Assembly (NCBI RefSeq): GCF_013415905.1
Contig: NZ_CP058909.1
Span: 1,116,001 to 1,180,000, forward strand
DNA: 64,000 bases
Source: Halosimplex pelagicum
Lineage (GTDB): Archaea; Halobacteriota; Halobacteria; Halobacteriales; Haloarculaceae
Reading direction: 5' to 3'
Shown here: positions 42,252 to 51,753 of the stretch, in pieces
Numbering within the stretch: position 1 is the stretch's first letter
Layout of the letters: every line of letters starts with the position of its first letter
Notes under the pieces: model-generated
The model's database searches: none
What the model saw: the letters and a program-made list of their open reading frames with translations, nothing else
What the model was told of the DNA's origin: nothing
Program-made: the position numbers and the translations under genes

Positions 42252-43412
42252 ATGACAACGAATATTGCAGTCGTGACGGGGACACGGGCTGAGCCGCTTC
42301 GGTCTACGATGCGTGCGATAGAAGCGACGGACGGACTTTCACTCTCAATCGTCGCTACAGGGATGCACCTTTCTCCACAACACGGGATGACTGTCGAAGA
42401 GCTGCGTGAGCAAGGATTCACAGTCGATCGCGAGATCCATATGCTACTCGAAGGCGATTCAAGTAAGGCGATGGCAAAGTCGCTTGGTATCGGAATATCT
42501 AGCCTCGCGGAGGCGTTCGAGAGCTTAGATACCGATCTCACCGTCGTTATCGGGGATCGAGACGAGGGACTTGCCGGGGCTCTGGCTAGCGCACACATGA
42601 ATATCCCAGTTGCCCATATCCACGGGGGCGACGTGATGAGTGGGTCAATAATCGATGACAGTATCAGACACGCCATCACGAAGTTTGCACACGTCCACTT
42701 CCCGGCGATCGAGCAGTACGCTGATAATATCGAAAAACTAGGCGAGGAACCCTGGCGTATTACCGTCGTTGGATCTCCTGGTTTGGACGCAATCCTCGCA
42801 GGAGAGTATACACCATACGAAGACATCTTGGAAAAATACGACCTCGATCCTTCGGAACCACTTGCGCTAGTCGTTCAGCACCCATTGACGACCGAACCCG
42901 AAAATGCGCCATCCCAGATGGAGACGACGTTATCTGCACTGGAGGATTTCAACGGGAATATCGTGGTTATTTACTCAAATGCTGATTCCGGTGGCAAGCG
43001 GATGATCGAGGTGATCGACGTGTGGAAAGAATTCCGAACTGACGACTCAACGGTGAAGATATTCAAATCTCTCCCGAGGGAGGAGTATCTAGGCGTTATG
43101 CAGGGAGCCAATGTCATGATAGGCAATTCCAGTAGTGGCGTAGTTGAGGCCCCGTCATTCGATCTTCCCGTTGTTGACATCGGTCCACGGCAGGTGGGAC
43201 GTGTGCGGGCAGACAACACAATTTCGGTTGGATACGATGTTGAGGAGATCAAAGGAGCGATTGATACTTGTCTTTACGACGATGATTTCAGGGAACGTGT
43301 GAAAGACTGTTCAAATCCCTACTATCGCGGTGGTGCTGGTGAGCAGATAACGGAACGCCTTGCATCGCTCTCGATCGATGATCGATTACTGCGGAAGAAG
43401 ACGACTTACTAA
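42252..43412 (+). CDS. neuC: UDP-sugar 2-epimerase, hydrolysing (NeuC-like)
   Basis: A 386-residue NeuC/LegG-type enzyme, which hydrolyses UDP-GlcNAc or UDP-diacetylbacillosamine while epimerizing C2 to give ManNAc or its 2,4-diamino analogue. Motifs include VVTGTRAEPLRST, VIGDRDEGLAGALASAHMNIPVAHIHGGD, HVHFPAIEQYADNI, VVGSPGLDAI, and GNSSSGVVEAPSFDLPVVDIGPRQVGR. Together with NeuB and NeuA homologues within 4 kb it defines a CMP-nonulosonate pathway. Converges with neuA. Confidence 0.93.
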   Translation: MTTNIAVVTGTRAEPLRSTMRAIEATDGLSLSIVATGMHLSPQHGMTVEELREQGFTVDREIHMLLEGDSSKAMAKSLGIGISSLAEAFESLDTDLTVVIGDRDEGLAGALASAHMNIPVAHIHGGDVMSGSIIDDSIRHAITKFAHVHFPAIEQYADNIEKLGEEPWRITVVGSPGLDAILAGEYTPYEDILEKYDLDPSEPLALVVQHPLTTEPENAPSQMETTLSALEDFNGNIVVIYSNADSGGKRMIEVIDVWKEFRTDDSTVKIFKSLPREEYLGVMQGANVMIGNSSSGVVEAPSFDLPVVDIGPRQVGRVRADNTISVGYDVEEIKGAIDTCLYDDDFRERVKDCSNPYYRGGAGEQITERLASLSIDDRLLRKKTTY

Positions 43413-43475
43413 TCGACTCCTTCGTCTCCTGATTTTCCCAGACGAACTCTACTCCGACAGGTATTGCGCGAGGTT

Positions 43476-44183
43476 TCACTCACTTCGATACTCATAGAGA
43501 GCTCGGGCTACTTCAAGATCGTACGGTTCGTCGATGTCAGGCGACCGTTCTACTGGCATCTCGTATCCAAGAGCGGGTGCGCTATAGAGTTGACCGTCAG
43601 AACGGAAGTCCTTGACTCGAACTCCGAAGATAGCCCCATTAGGACAGTATAATTCGTCGGTATCCTGGCTTCTCGGCGGGTTATTGTCCCATAATTCGTG
43701 CTCAGAAAACCGGGCCTGTAACAGTCCGTTTTCCCCAATCTTCAGTGCCCATTCGGGCGGGTCACTGTACTCCGTGACAGAGACAATCGACGCGGCGTCT
43801 TTGTGGTTCTGAAGGCGCCTGATAGCGGCATCGATGTCATCCACTTCTCGAAAGGGCGATGTCACTTGGAGGATGACGACGATTGAGGGTTCGTACCCTT
43901 CCGACTGAACCCATTTGAGGGCATGTGAAACAACGGCCGCGCTAGAGGCTGTGTCAGTCGCGAGTTTGTCGGGTCGACGGAACGGGACATTACCACCGTA
44001 CTCCCGCGCGACCTTGGCGATCTCGTCGTCGTCAGTCGAGACGATACAGCGATTAAGGACGGACGACTGATTGGCCTGTTCGATGGTATGTGCGATGAGC
44101 GGCTTCCCACCGAAATCTACGATATTCTTTCTAGGAATTCGTTTTGATCCTCCTCTAGCAGGAATGATTCCGAATACATTCAT
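43476..44183 (-). CDS. neuA: CMP-nonulosonate cytidylyltransferase (NeuA-like)
   Basis: A 235-residue nucleotidyltransferase. IIPARGGSKRIPRKNIVDFGGKPLI is the full CTP-binding signature of CMP-sialic-acid synthetases, STDDDEIAKVAREYG holds the metal Asp, and LQVTSPFREVDDIDAAI is family-typical. It activates a nonulosonic acid with CTP for transfer. The ATG at 44183 gives the canonical N-terminus. It is last in a minus-strand run starting at 47193, after the WecC-like gene. Confidence 0.92.
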   Translation of the reverse strand: MNVFGIIPARGGSKRIPRKNIVDFGGKPLIAHTIEQANQSSVLNRCIVSTDDDEIAKVAREYGGNVPFRRPDKLATDTASSAAVVSHALKWVQSEGYEPSIVVILQVTSPFREVDDIDAAIRRLQNHKDAASIVSVTEYSDPPEWALKIGENGLLQARFSEHELWDNNPPRSQDTDELYCPNGAIFGVRVKDFRSDGQLYSAPALGYEMPVERSPDIDEPYDLEVARALYEYRSE

Positions 44184-44269
44184 TTCGATATCAGGCTTTC
44201 TACTCCCAGTAAAGAAAATGCTTGGCACCGAATTCCTATGGCCTATGTCAGCTCAGACTGGTTGATGAT

Positions 44270-45547
44270 TCACAACCGCCGGATAGAATTGTCCTCCAGC
44301 TGTGCCGTCGCGTTCCGTGTGTCGAACACAAGTGGTGCTTGCGAAGCGATCCATTCGAAATCGTACGCCGAGTGATCGGCGACGATAACGACACAGTCGG
44401 TCCGCGAGAGTATCTCCGCATCGAGAGTCTCCGACTCGTACTCGCCTTGACCCGGTACTTCAACAGTTTTGATGTAGGGATCGTGGTAAGAGACATCTGC
44501 GTTATGGTCCTCCAGATGGTCGATGATGTCTACCCCGGGCGAGTTCCGGACATCGGGGACATCGGGTTTGTATGTTACGCCAAGAACAAGGACGCTCGCA
44601 CCTGACAGTGGCGTGCCGAATTCGTTGAGGTGTCGCATCGTCCGTGTCACGACGTATTCGGACATTTCGCGGTTCGTCTTGTCCGCGAGATCGATCAGCG
44701 GCGTTTTCAGGCCGTTCTGACGCGCCGTCCATGAGAGGTACAATGGATCGACTGGGATGCAATGGCCGCCGAGGCCCGGGCCGGGGTAAAACGGCATGAA
44801 CCCGTACGGTTTGGTCTTCGCCGCCTCGATGACCGTCCAAAAGTCGATATTGAGATTGTCGGCTACTTTGACTAGTTCGTTCACTAATGCGATGTTCACG
44901 TTCCGGAACGTGTTCTCGAGAATCTTCGTCATCTCGGCCTCAGTTGTAGAGTTCACATGGACGATATCCTCAAAGATCTCACTGTAGACGGCCTCAACCC
45001 GGGTAGCACATTCCGGTGTGGCCCCACCGATTACCTTCGGTATCTCGGCGAGAGTGTATTCCTCATTATTGGGATCAATTCGCTCGGGGGAGAACGCGAG
45101 GTGAATGTCGCTTCCTATCTCAAAACCTTCGTCTTCAATGATCGGTGCGATGAGATCTTCCGTCGCACCAGGGTAGACAGTACTTTCAATAATAACAGTA
45201 TCCCCGGAAGTAAGGATTGGTACCAGACTCTCTACGGCCGCGACGACATAGGAAATGTCTGGCTGGCCTGCCTTTTGCAGCGGCGTTGGAACGCAGACAG
45301 CGAAGTATGACGCACTTCTTAGATCTTCATACGATGTTGTCACACTAAAATCTCGCCCGTGAATCCGCTCTATCTCTTCTGAGGGAATATCCTGAATGTA
45401 CGAATTACCAGCACGCAATTCTTCAACACGGGTGTCATCGATGTCAACACCGGTGACTGAGTAATCTGAATCAACTAGAGCGATCGCGAGGCGGAGACCG
45501 ACCTCACCCAATCCAATAATAGCGAATGTATCGTCCGACGTTTGCAT
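44270..45547 (-). CDS. wecC: UDP-N-acetyl-D-mannosamine / UDP-sugar 6-dehydrogenase (WecC-like)
   Basis: A 425-residue NAD-dependent enzyme oxidising C6 of a UDP-sugar to a uronate. FAIIGLGEVGLRLAIALV is the NAD loop; TPLQKAGQPDISYV, STVYPGATEDL, FSPERIDP and GLGGHCIPVDPLYLSW follow, the last with the catalytic Cys. The latter motifs favour the UDP-ManNAc/GlcNAc class over UDP-glucose. An in-frame ATG at 45598 overlaps the upstream stop (TAATG), so a 442-residue form translated by coupling is possible. WecB at 4254 could supply its substrate. Confidence 0.88.
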   Translation of the reverse strand: MQTSDDTFAIIGLGEVGLRLAIALVDSDYSVTGVDIDDTRVEELRAGNSYIQDIPSEEIERIHGRDFSVTTSYEDLRSASYFAVCVPTPLQKAGQPDISYVVAAVESLVPILTSGDTVIIESTVYPGATEDLIAPIIEDEGFEIGSDIHLAFSPERIDPNNEEYTLAEIPKVIGGATPECATRVEAVYSEIFEDIVHVNSTTEAEMTKILENTFRNVNIALVNELVKVADNLNIDFWTVIEAAKTKPYGFMPFYPGPGLGGHCIPVDPLYLSWTARQNGLKTPLIDLADKTNREMSEYVVTRTMRHLNEFGTPLSGASVLVLGVTYKPDVPDVRNSPGVDIIDHLEDHNADVSYHDPYIKTVEVPGQGEYESETLDAEILSRTDCVVIVADHSAYDFEWIASQAPLVFDTRNATAQLEDNSIRRL

Positions 45548-45597
45548 ATTAATATTAACCGCTCTTGAGGACGAACCCATATATTCCTGCCGGGTCA

Positions 45598-47193
45598 TTA
45601 AAGTGAATCAGCAAGATCTGACTTGAACTGACTGGAAAAGACCGGTTCGCCTTTTGGGCACTGTCGTACAATCGCTTCTAATGTCTCTAACCCCGCCGGA
45701 TCATCGCTCGAGATAGCTTGAACATTACCCTCTTTAGTCATCTGGATATACGGGAAATCAAGGTGCTTTACATTAAATAAGAAATAGAGATAACGTGTTG
45801 CTCGCATTTTTACTTTTTCGTCATCTTCTAATTCACTTATATTGCGAACTAGATCCTGATATTCAGAACTTGTCTCTGGATCATGCGTTATATTGAGATG
45901 TTTATAGTGAGTTTTCCCACCGACAATGACTGGTTTACCAAGATATGCCATTTCTAAACCTACTGTTGAATTATAAACAATCCCCGCATCGAGATCTTGA
46001 ATCATCTCATACGTATTTATCTCTGTCTCTGGGCTAAGAACCTCAATATTCTCTGGTAATGGATCCCAATGATCTCGGATCCAGTTTTCTACTGACTCGT
46101 TTGTTCCTCTAATATTCTCTGCTGGATGCGTCTTAATTATCAGCGTAATGGATTCCTGTTCAGCTAATGCATCAATAGTTGCAGAAATCCATTCGAACGG
46201 ATCTGGAAATGGGCAATCAGCAACTTCAAGACTTGCATCCCAAATGAGGTTGGTAAACATTCCGACAACAAACTCATCCTTCTTTGGATTTATTGAATTA
46301 TTTGTGGTCGCTGAATAATGGACTCGCATATTTTTATTTCCCCTCATCCGATCACGCATTGTCTCTTTAATTGACCGCCGTTGGTTCTCAGTGAGTTCTT
46401 GAGATAAAAACTCATTTACTAGTTCAGTGCGCTCAAAGTATGGTAGAGAATCTCGGTCAGATATTCGACTTATAAGAAGGGTTCCGTCCAACCAGCCATA
46501 TGCATCTGAATATGCAGGAACTCCGTGCCGTTCAGCAATCTCTAGTGGTATGCCTCCCTGGGTGTACTTATCATCATTCGCTATCGTTGCTACAATATCA
46601 CGGGTTTGAAATAGTTTTTCCATAACGTCAATGATTTTAACACTCGATTCTATAAAGTAGTCGTAGATCCGCCAGTCATCCTTTGATGCTAAATGGTACT
46701 TTTTCGTTGCCTTCCGAGTTGATGCCAGAGCATATCTATTTATATCTACTCCTCTATATTCTTTTTCAAAATCATCTGACTTGTATACTTTATCTTCTGG
46801 AAGAAGGTCAGAGAGAATTATGGTCTCATGCCCAGCTTGTTTAATAGTAGCAGTAGCGCCATATTGGCATGTTTCACACTTGATTGGGTCGGACGGTTTG
46901 TTAATGTCTTTCAAGGTGCACATGGGCTGGCATCCGTCACAGATTACGAAGACCGGCTTGTATCCCACTCTTGAAAAGGCCTCTCCAATAAGGGCATAGA
47001 CCTGTGTATGGGTCGACTTGGGAACATGTGGAAATAATATGGTGCCGTCTTTTTCATCATCGATCCCTATCTCCAAATTAGAATTATCATAGGCGAAGCC
47101 CGACTCTATTCGATTAGTTACTAGATCATAGATCCCTATAAGATCTTGTCCATATCCAGCCCTTGCGGCAAGTTGAAGTAGATTGTGCTTCAC
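45598..47193 (-). CDS. capsule-synthesis-like GT-B protein with cysteine cluster
   Basis: A 531-residue protein, clearly more A+T-rich than its neighbours. Residues 90-120 contain ICDGCQPMC and IKCETCQYG, a four-to-five cysteine group that could bind zinc or an Fe-S cluster. The C-terminal half (LIIKTHPAENIRG, DLDAGIVYNSTVGLEMAYLGKPVIVGGKTHY) resembles capsule polysaccharide synthesis proteins and Kdo/glycerol-phosphate-type GT-B transferases. Function is not known. Its TAA overlaps the WecC-like ATG by one base, indicating an operon. Likely recently acquired. Confidence 0.6.
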   Translation of the reverse strand: MKHNLLQLAARAGYGQDLIGIYDLVTNRIESGFAYDNSNLEIGIDDEKDGTILFPHVPKSTHTQVYALIGEAFSRVGYKPVFVICDGCQPMCTLKDINKPSDPIKCETCQYGATATIKQAGHETIILSDLLPEDKVYKSDDFEKEYRGVDINRYALASTRKATKKYHLASKDDWRIYDYFIESSVKIIDVMEKLFQTRDIVATIANDDKYTQGGIPLEIAERHGVPAYSDAYGWLDGTLLISRISDRDSLPYFERTELVNEFLSQELTENQRRSIKETMRDRMRGNKNMRVHYSATTNNSINPKKDEFVVGMFTNLIWDASLEVADCPFPDPFEWISATIDALAEQESITLIIKTHPAENIRGTNESVENWIRDHWDPLPENIEVLSPETEINTYEMIQDLDAGIVYNSTVGLEMAYLGKPVIVGGKTHYKHLNITHDPETSSEYQDLVRNISELEDDEKVKMRATRYLYFLFNVKHLDFPYIQMTKEGNVQAISSDDPAGLETLEAIVRQCPKGEPVFSSQFKSDLADSL

Positions 47194-47710
47194 GATAATA
47201 CCTCTGAACTGTTGTCTGTATGTTGTCTACACTCAAGAGTAATGTTATGAATGTCTATACAACAGACAAATAGTGTGATAATTCCACAGTTTTGGCCGCA
47301 CACTTTGAGAAAGCTAGCCGTCATCCAAACTGAATTGCTTCGATGATGGTACACTCAGTCATATAACCTGTATTAGTCTCATAATCTTGTGGAAATCTGA
47401 ATCTTATCGATCAATGGGTTGCAAATTCCCATGTGATTCGTCTTGATTAGACTTACGTTTGGACTCTATAATCTTATATCTGTGGCTGGCGCCAAGGTAT
47501 ACTTCACCTCTTTCGTTTCTTCCGGGCCATATATTTATGTCTATGGCTTATACAAACTATATCTTGGACAGCTTAATAACTATATATCCAATTGTTGTCT
47601 AAATATATTAAATTAATGATTTAATTCTGACACTCCCTGTGTTAGCCACTCAAACACATAACCTCCTGACCGCAAAACCAATCACTGAGTCCGTCCAACA
47701 ACTGGTACTG
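47194..47710. other. long A+T-rich divergent intergenic region with TGTTGTCT repeats
   Basis: No convincing gene in 517 bp. TGTTGTCTGTA at 47210-47220 is followed directly by TGTTGTCTACA at 47221-47231, an inverted ACAACAGACAA lies at 47259-47269, and TTGTTGTCTA recurs around 47593. Runs such as CTATATATCC and AAATATATTAAATTAATG near the right end are promoter-like for the gene at 47711. Confidence 0.5.
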
Positions 47711-49084
47711 ATGAATGTACTACTAATTTCTTTGGACTGCGTCCGTCATGAGGCCCTTTCCTGTTACTCTGAAAATTTCGACTATCTATCTACAATACCG
47801 TATCGAGCGAAAACGCCTACTATCGATTCCATCGCTAGGGAAGGACTCGTATTTACGAATGCATTTACGCAGGCACCATTTACACCTGCCTCCCACGCGT
47901 CTGTCTTCACTGGTACGAATCCGTATAATCATGGCATCCGGAGTATGTTCGGCTGTGAACTCAACGAAGAGGTCTCGACATTGGCGGAACACTTCCAAAA
48001 TGCCGGATATGAGACAGGCGGCTTCATTGGAGCGCATGCACTAAGCTCAAAATACGGGGTTGATCGGGGCTTTGAAACGTACGATGAAGAATTCGAGGAT
48101 TCACGAAAGAACTGGATCGTTGGAAATAGACGCCCTGCTGGTGAGGTAACAGACGAAGCGATAAAATGGCTAAATAACGTTGATGACGATTTCTTTCTGT
48201 TCGTCCACTATTTCGACGCACATGACGGGGGCCAACAGAATGCCGAAACTAGCTCAGAGACGGTATCATCGAATGTTGATCATGAGGACGATCACACCCC
48301 CATTTATGTCCAACTGTATAATCAGTATCTTCGGCAGATTGATTCCCTCACTGGGGGCCTCGGTCGACAGATATTCCTCTCCTGGGATGATCTACGCGAC
48401 GATGCCCCTTCGGGAAGACGGTATCATTTGAAACAGGTCCAGCGGATCGACAAGCAGATCAATCGAATCAAACGAACGCTTGCTTCACTAAATCAGTACG
48501 AGGATACGCTAATTATTCTCTTTGCAGATCATGGCGACGCTTTTGGAGAGCACGGTGAGTTTGGACATCGTGAGTATCTCTACGATACGACATTGAACGT
48601 CCCACTTATAATCAAACCACCTAATGGTGAAGCTACTGAAACAGGGACTCATGGTACACTGACTAGATTGATAGATATCTTCCCAACAGTTACGTCGATA
48701 GCGGGGATAGAAGAAACGCAGTCCACTGGCGAGAATTTAATCGAGTACGTTACTGATGACGATGACAACCTTGCCGCCTATGGAGAAACGCGGTGTGAGA
48801 GTTCTCCTCAAGCTCTCAAAAATCCGAAAACAGACTTCACGAGTCTTCGGTCGAGTGAATGGAAATTGATAATAAACAATCTCAACGGAAATAAAGAGCT
48901 ATATCACGTGGCATCCGATCCTGCAGAAATGGATGATATGTCGGATGGGCGATCAGATATGCTTCGAGAAATGCGAGGACAATTAGAATCGTTAACCTCA
49001 GATCACGCGAAAGAAAAAGATATTGATATGTCACAGACGATCCCATCGGTTGTCGATCAACTCGAAGGGCTTGGTTATCTGTAA
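47711..49084 (+). CDS. sulfatase-fold (alkaline phosphatase superfamily) enzyme, Thr nucleophile position
   Basis: A 457-residue protein. NVLLISLDCVRHEALSCYSE and LFADHGDAFGEHGEFGHREYLYD are the metal-binding motifs; the catalytic loop TPASHASVFTGTNP again places Thr at the sulfatase Cys/Ser position. The C-terminus QLEGLGYL matches the tail of the other three family members in the window. The ATG at 47711 is chosen because the preceding 24 codons carry no domain. Probable role: modifying glycans with a phosphate-containing group; a sulfate substrate cannot be excluded. No signal peptide visible. Confidence 0.78.
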   Translation: MNVLLISLDCVRHEALSCYSENFDYLSTIPYRAKTPTIDSIAREGLVFTNAFTQAPFTPASHASVFTGTNPYNHGIRSMFGCELNEEVSTLAEHFQNAGYETGGFIGAHALSSKYGVDRGFETYDEEFEDSRKNWIVGNRRPAGEVTDEAIKWLNNVDDDFFLFVHYFDAHDGGQQNAETSSETVSSNVDHEDDHTPIYVQLYNQYLRQIDSLTGGLGRQIFLSWDDLRDDAPSGRRYHLKQVQRIDKQINRIKRTLASLNQYEDTLIILFADHGDAFGEHGEFGHREYLYDTTLNVPLIIKPPNGEATETGTHGTLTRLIDIFPTVTSIAGIEETQSTGENLIEYVTDDDDNLAAYGETRCESSPQALKNPKTDFTSLRSSEWKLIINNLNGNKELYHVASDPAEMDDMSDGRSDMLREMRGQLESLTSDHAKEKDIDMSQTIPSVVDQLEGLGYL

Positions 49085-49116
49085 TATTTTATTCCAAGAG
49101 GTAGTGTGTACCTACG

Positions 49117-50001
49117 ATGCCGGATATAGCCGTCTGTGTTACAGTGTTTAAGCGGATAGACAAGCTTGATACGCTTCTGCATTCGGTCGATCCGGAATTC
49201 ATTTCCACAGTCTACGTAGCAGACGATGGCGAGTGGACAGAGGAGCGAGAAGAGATCTATTCACAGTCATTCCCCTTCGAGTTGGAGGTATTCAACTTGG
49301 AGTTTGACGCTGGTCTCGGTGCAGGCCGAAATAAAATTGTGGAGGAAGCCGACGCGGAATACCTTCTATTGATGGACAGTGATATGCAAATGCCAGAGAA
49401 TGCGGATGTGCTCCTTCACCAACTCAAGGCGGATCCAGAACTCGGTGGCGTTTGTGGACTCTTTGCGGAGAAAAACCGTATCTATACGTCTGGTTGTCTA
49501 GACATCTATGAAGAGAACAGCACCTGTAAACCCGAAATACGTGACCGGAAGGAGACTGAATTGCTCGCGGGATATCCATTCATTGAATTTGATATGATAG
49601 CAAACGCAGCACTATTTCGGCGTGAATGCCTCGCCGATTATAGCTGGGATCCGGAGTACGTCATTGAACGTGAACATATCGACTTCTATGTAGGTCACAA
49701 ACGTCTAACTGATTGGAAATTCGGCCTTTGTCCGAGCGTTCTATTCCCACATGATCCTGGTGGATCGAGCGAATATACCAAACACCGACGTGATGAGCAG
49801 AAGCACGCTGATGCGGATGAATACTTTCTCAATAAATGGGGCTACGATAGAATTGGTCAAATAAACCACTCTTGGATGGATACCTACGATCCGGAGTTCA
49901 GTGGATTTCCTCCACACGGCATGATTGCGCGAGCACGGCGAAAGTTCAGGAAAGAAGGGATACCTGGATTGGCGAAAGCGTTTCTCAGACGTGTGCGCTA
50001 G
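49117..50001 (+). CDS. GT2 family glycosyltransferase
   Basis: A 294-residue GT-A enzyme. CVTVFKRIDKLDTLL and VYVADDG begin the nucleotide-binding half, LLLMDSDMQMPENADV holds the DxD-type metal site, and HIDFYVGHKRLTDWKFG is the acceptor-side region. It is 32 bp after the sulfatase-fold gene on the same strand, likely one operon. The final codons overlap the convergent GT4 gene by four bases. Donor and acceptor are unknown. Confidence 0.83.
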   Translation: MPDIAVCVTVFKRIDKLDTLLHSVDPEFISTVYVADDGEWTEEREEIYSQSFPFELEVFNLEFDAGLGAGRNKIVEEADAEYLLLMDSDMQMPENADVLLHQLKADPELGGVCGLFAEKNRIYTSGCLDIYEENSTCKPEIRDRKETELLAGYPFIEFDMIANAALFRRECLADYSWDPEYVIEREHIDFYVGHKRLTDWKFGLCPSVLFPHDPGGSSEYTKHRRDEQKHADADEYFLNKWGYDRIGQINHSWMDTYDPEFSGFPPHGMIARARRKFRKEGIPGLAKAFLRRVR

Positions 50002-51116
50002 AACTGGTTTCGGATAGTAGATGATCCATTCCGTAATGTCTCTAGTAGAGTATCAGTCACCGAAACCACATCGAAATCGGAAGCACGGTTGCGGAGCATG
50101 GTTTGATCCCAATTATTTGCGTAAGCCTCACGAATCCCATTGGCAACTGCAACTGGCGTTTCGCCAGTCAACTTTCCGTAAGTCCCCCCAGAAAGGATCT
50201 CACGGGGGCCATACGGAACGTCGGTTGCAACGACAGGTGTCCCACAGGCAAGTGCTTCGACAAGAGCGATCCCGAATGCCTCTGACCGAGAAGTGAGTGC
50301 AAAGATGTCTGCGTGATACATGTACTGTAGCGGTTGATCCGTTGACCCTGGCAGTGCTACCCGACCATCGATATCTAATTCTGTTGCAACATCAGCAAGA
50401 AAAGATTTCTCTTCGCCATCTCCGGCGATAACAAGTCGTGGAGAGAGGTCGTCTTGTAACTGAGCAACAGCACGAATGAGTAGTTCGTAGCGTTTCACTG
50501 GTGCTAGCCGGCCGACAGATGTCACAACGGGGTCATCCATCTCGAAAAACGGATGGGGGGATGGAGGGGTTTTGAGTTGAAATCCACGCTCAAGAACCGC
50601 TGGTGGACAAACGTCAACAGCATCCTGTTGAATGTCGAACAGATCAACCACATGTCTTTTCATACCGGTCGAGTCCACAAGGAAATAGTCTAGATTTGGA
50701 TAGATAATATCTGCAACCTTTCGCGTGATCCGATCCGGGAGACGCGCCTCTGCTCCAATTGGTGATGACACTGATCCTTCTCCCGGGACAGGATCGGTAG
50801 AGACCCCCGGCATGAAGCAGGCCAGGGTAGCTGAAACGTTCGGATCCTCAAGTCGAGTGAGTAAGTAATCGGGCTGTTCTATGAGCAGGTACCGTGTGAG
50901 AGAGGGGATTGCTCGAAGTGTAGATGCGTGATCCGGGATAATGACATTGATATCGGTGTTCAGCCTCTCGAATTCACGACCGCCTTTTTCCCACAAAATA
51001 AATGAAACAGGATAACCACGCCGATGTAGTTCGTTCGCGATGAGTACTAGAGAGTGTTGGACTCCACCAATATCCAGCCGCGGGTAGTAGAAGGCGAACG
51101 ATTCCGTTGTAGACAT
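49998..51116 (-). CDS. GT4 family glycosyltransferase
   Basis: A 372-residue GT-B enzyme. The N-terminal half opens FAFYYPRLDIGGVQHSLVLIANEL; the C-terminal half has SVGRLAPVKRYELLIRA, VIAGDGEEKSF, and ALTSRSEAFGIALVEALACGTPVVATDVPYGPREIL, which place the donor-binding Glu. The frame remains open back to 51371, but the typical start is the ATG at 51116 with an AATAATCTTTTC stretch about 33 bp upstream. Retaining transfer to a lipid-linked glycan is expected. Confidence 0.85.
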   Translation of the reverse strand: MSTTESFAFYYPRLDIGGVQHSLVLIANELHRRGYPVSFILWEKGGREFERLNTDINVIIPDHASTLRAIPSLTRYLLIEQPDYLLTRLEDPNVSATLACFMPGVSTDPVPGEGSVSSPIGAEARLPDRITRKVADIIYPNLDYFLVDSTGMKRHVVDLFDIQQDAVDVCPPAVLERGFQLKTPPSPHPFFEMDDPVVTSVGRLAPVKRYELLIRAVAQLQDDLSPRLVIAGDGEEKSFLADVATELDIDGRVALPGSTDQPLQYMYHADIFALTSRSEAFGIALVEALACGTPVVATDVPYGPREILSGGTYGKLTGETPVAVANGIREAYANNWDQTMLRNRASDFDVVSVTDTLLETLRNGSSTIRNQF

Positions 51117-51753
51117 ACTAGCATCTGCAGTGGAGTCGCTGAAAAGATTATTGGCAATCTCTGAATAGATCGAAAGGTGTCGGTTCATCACCGATGGGTA
51201 CGAACCATCTAACAAGTGATCTCGTGTTTGCTCAGGTGGCCGCTGATAGACTTTGATACGTTGACGGAGCACTACCGCCGGCTGTCTGTTTCGCCGTGCT
51301 AGTCCTATCAAGTTTGAGCAAGTCGTGATAATGATTATTGAACAGAATGCGTCCTCGCTGACAGTGGACAACTTACCGTCTCATACGGCAATGTAAGAAT
51401 CCTTGACACTGGCCCAGCCCACTTTACCAGTTGCGGAATCACGGTAAACTATGAGATGTTTGACCCGGAAACTACGGAGTCAGCGCTAACCGATTGGGGT
51501 TCGCCGTCATTAACTATCAGATTTTACATTATCTATAGAATAAATCAGATGCGGAGAAAAGTCCCTTCTACCGGCATCCAAACCAAAGGCACTGCGGGCC
51601 GACTGTCTATCTGCCCCGTCATAGTATCGGCTGTTGCCTATGTTGATTGAACCGCGACTACGGATTGTGAAAACACTATGAATCACTAGTATCCTCAATT
51701 CATTACTTCTCCCACAGAGCACTTATACGAGCGGTCCTTCGCGCTATCACACG
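51117..51753. other. long intergenic region between divergent GT4 genes
   Basis: About 637 bp. A 64-codon plus-strand frame (51456-51650) and the 85-codon upstream extension of the minus-strand GT4 gene are open, but neither matches anything I recognise. The stretch may hold remnants of lost genes. AT-rich runs near 51510-51530 and 51690-51730 are candidate promoters. Confidence 0.45.

Noticed and set aside
51456..51650. 64-codon plus-strand frame between two GT4 genes
   Set aside because: No recognisable domain, no well-placed promoter or downstream partner; composition fits intergenic or remnant DNA.
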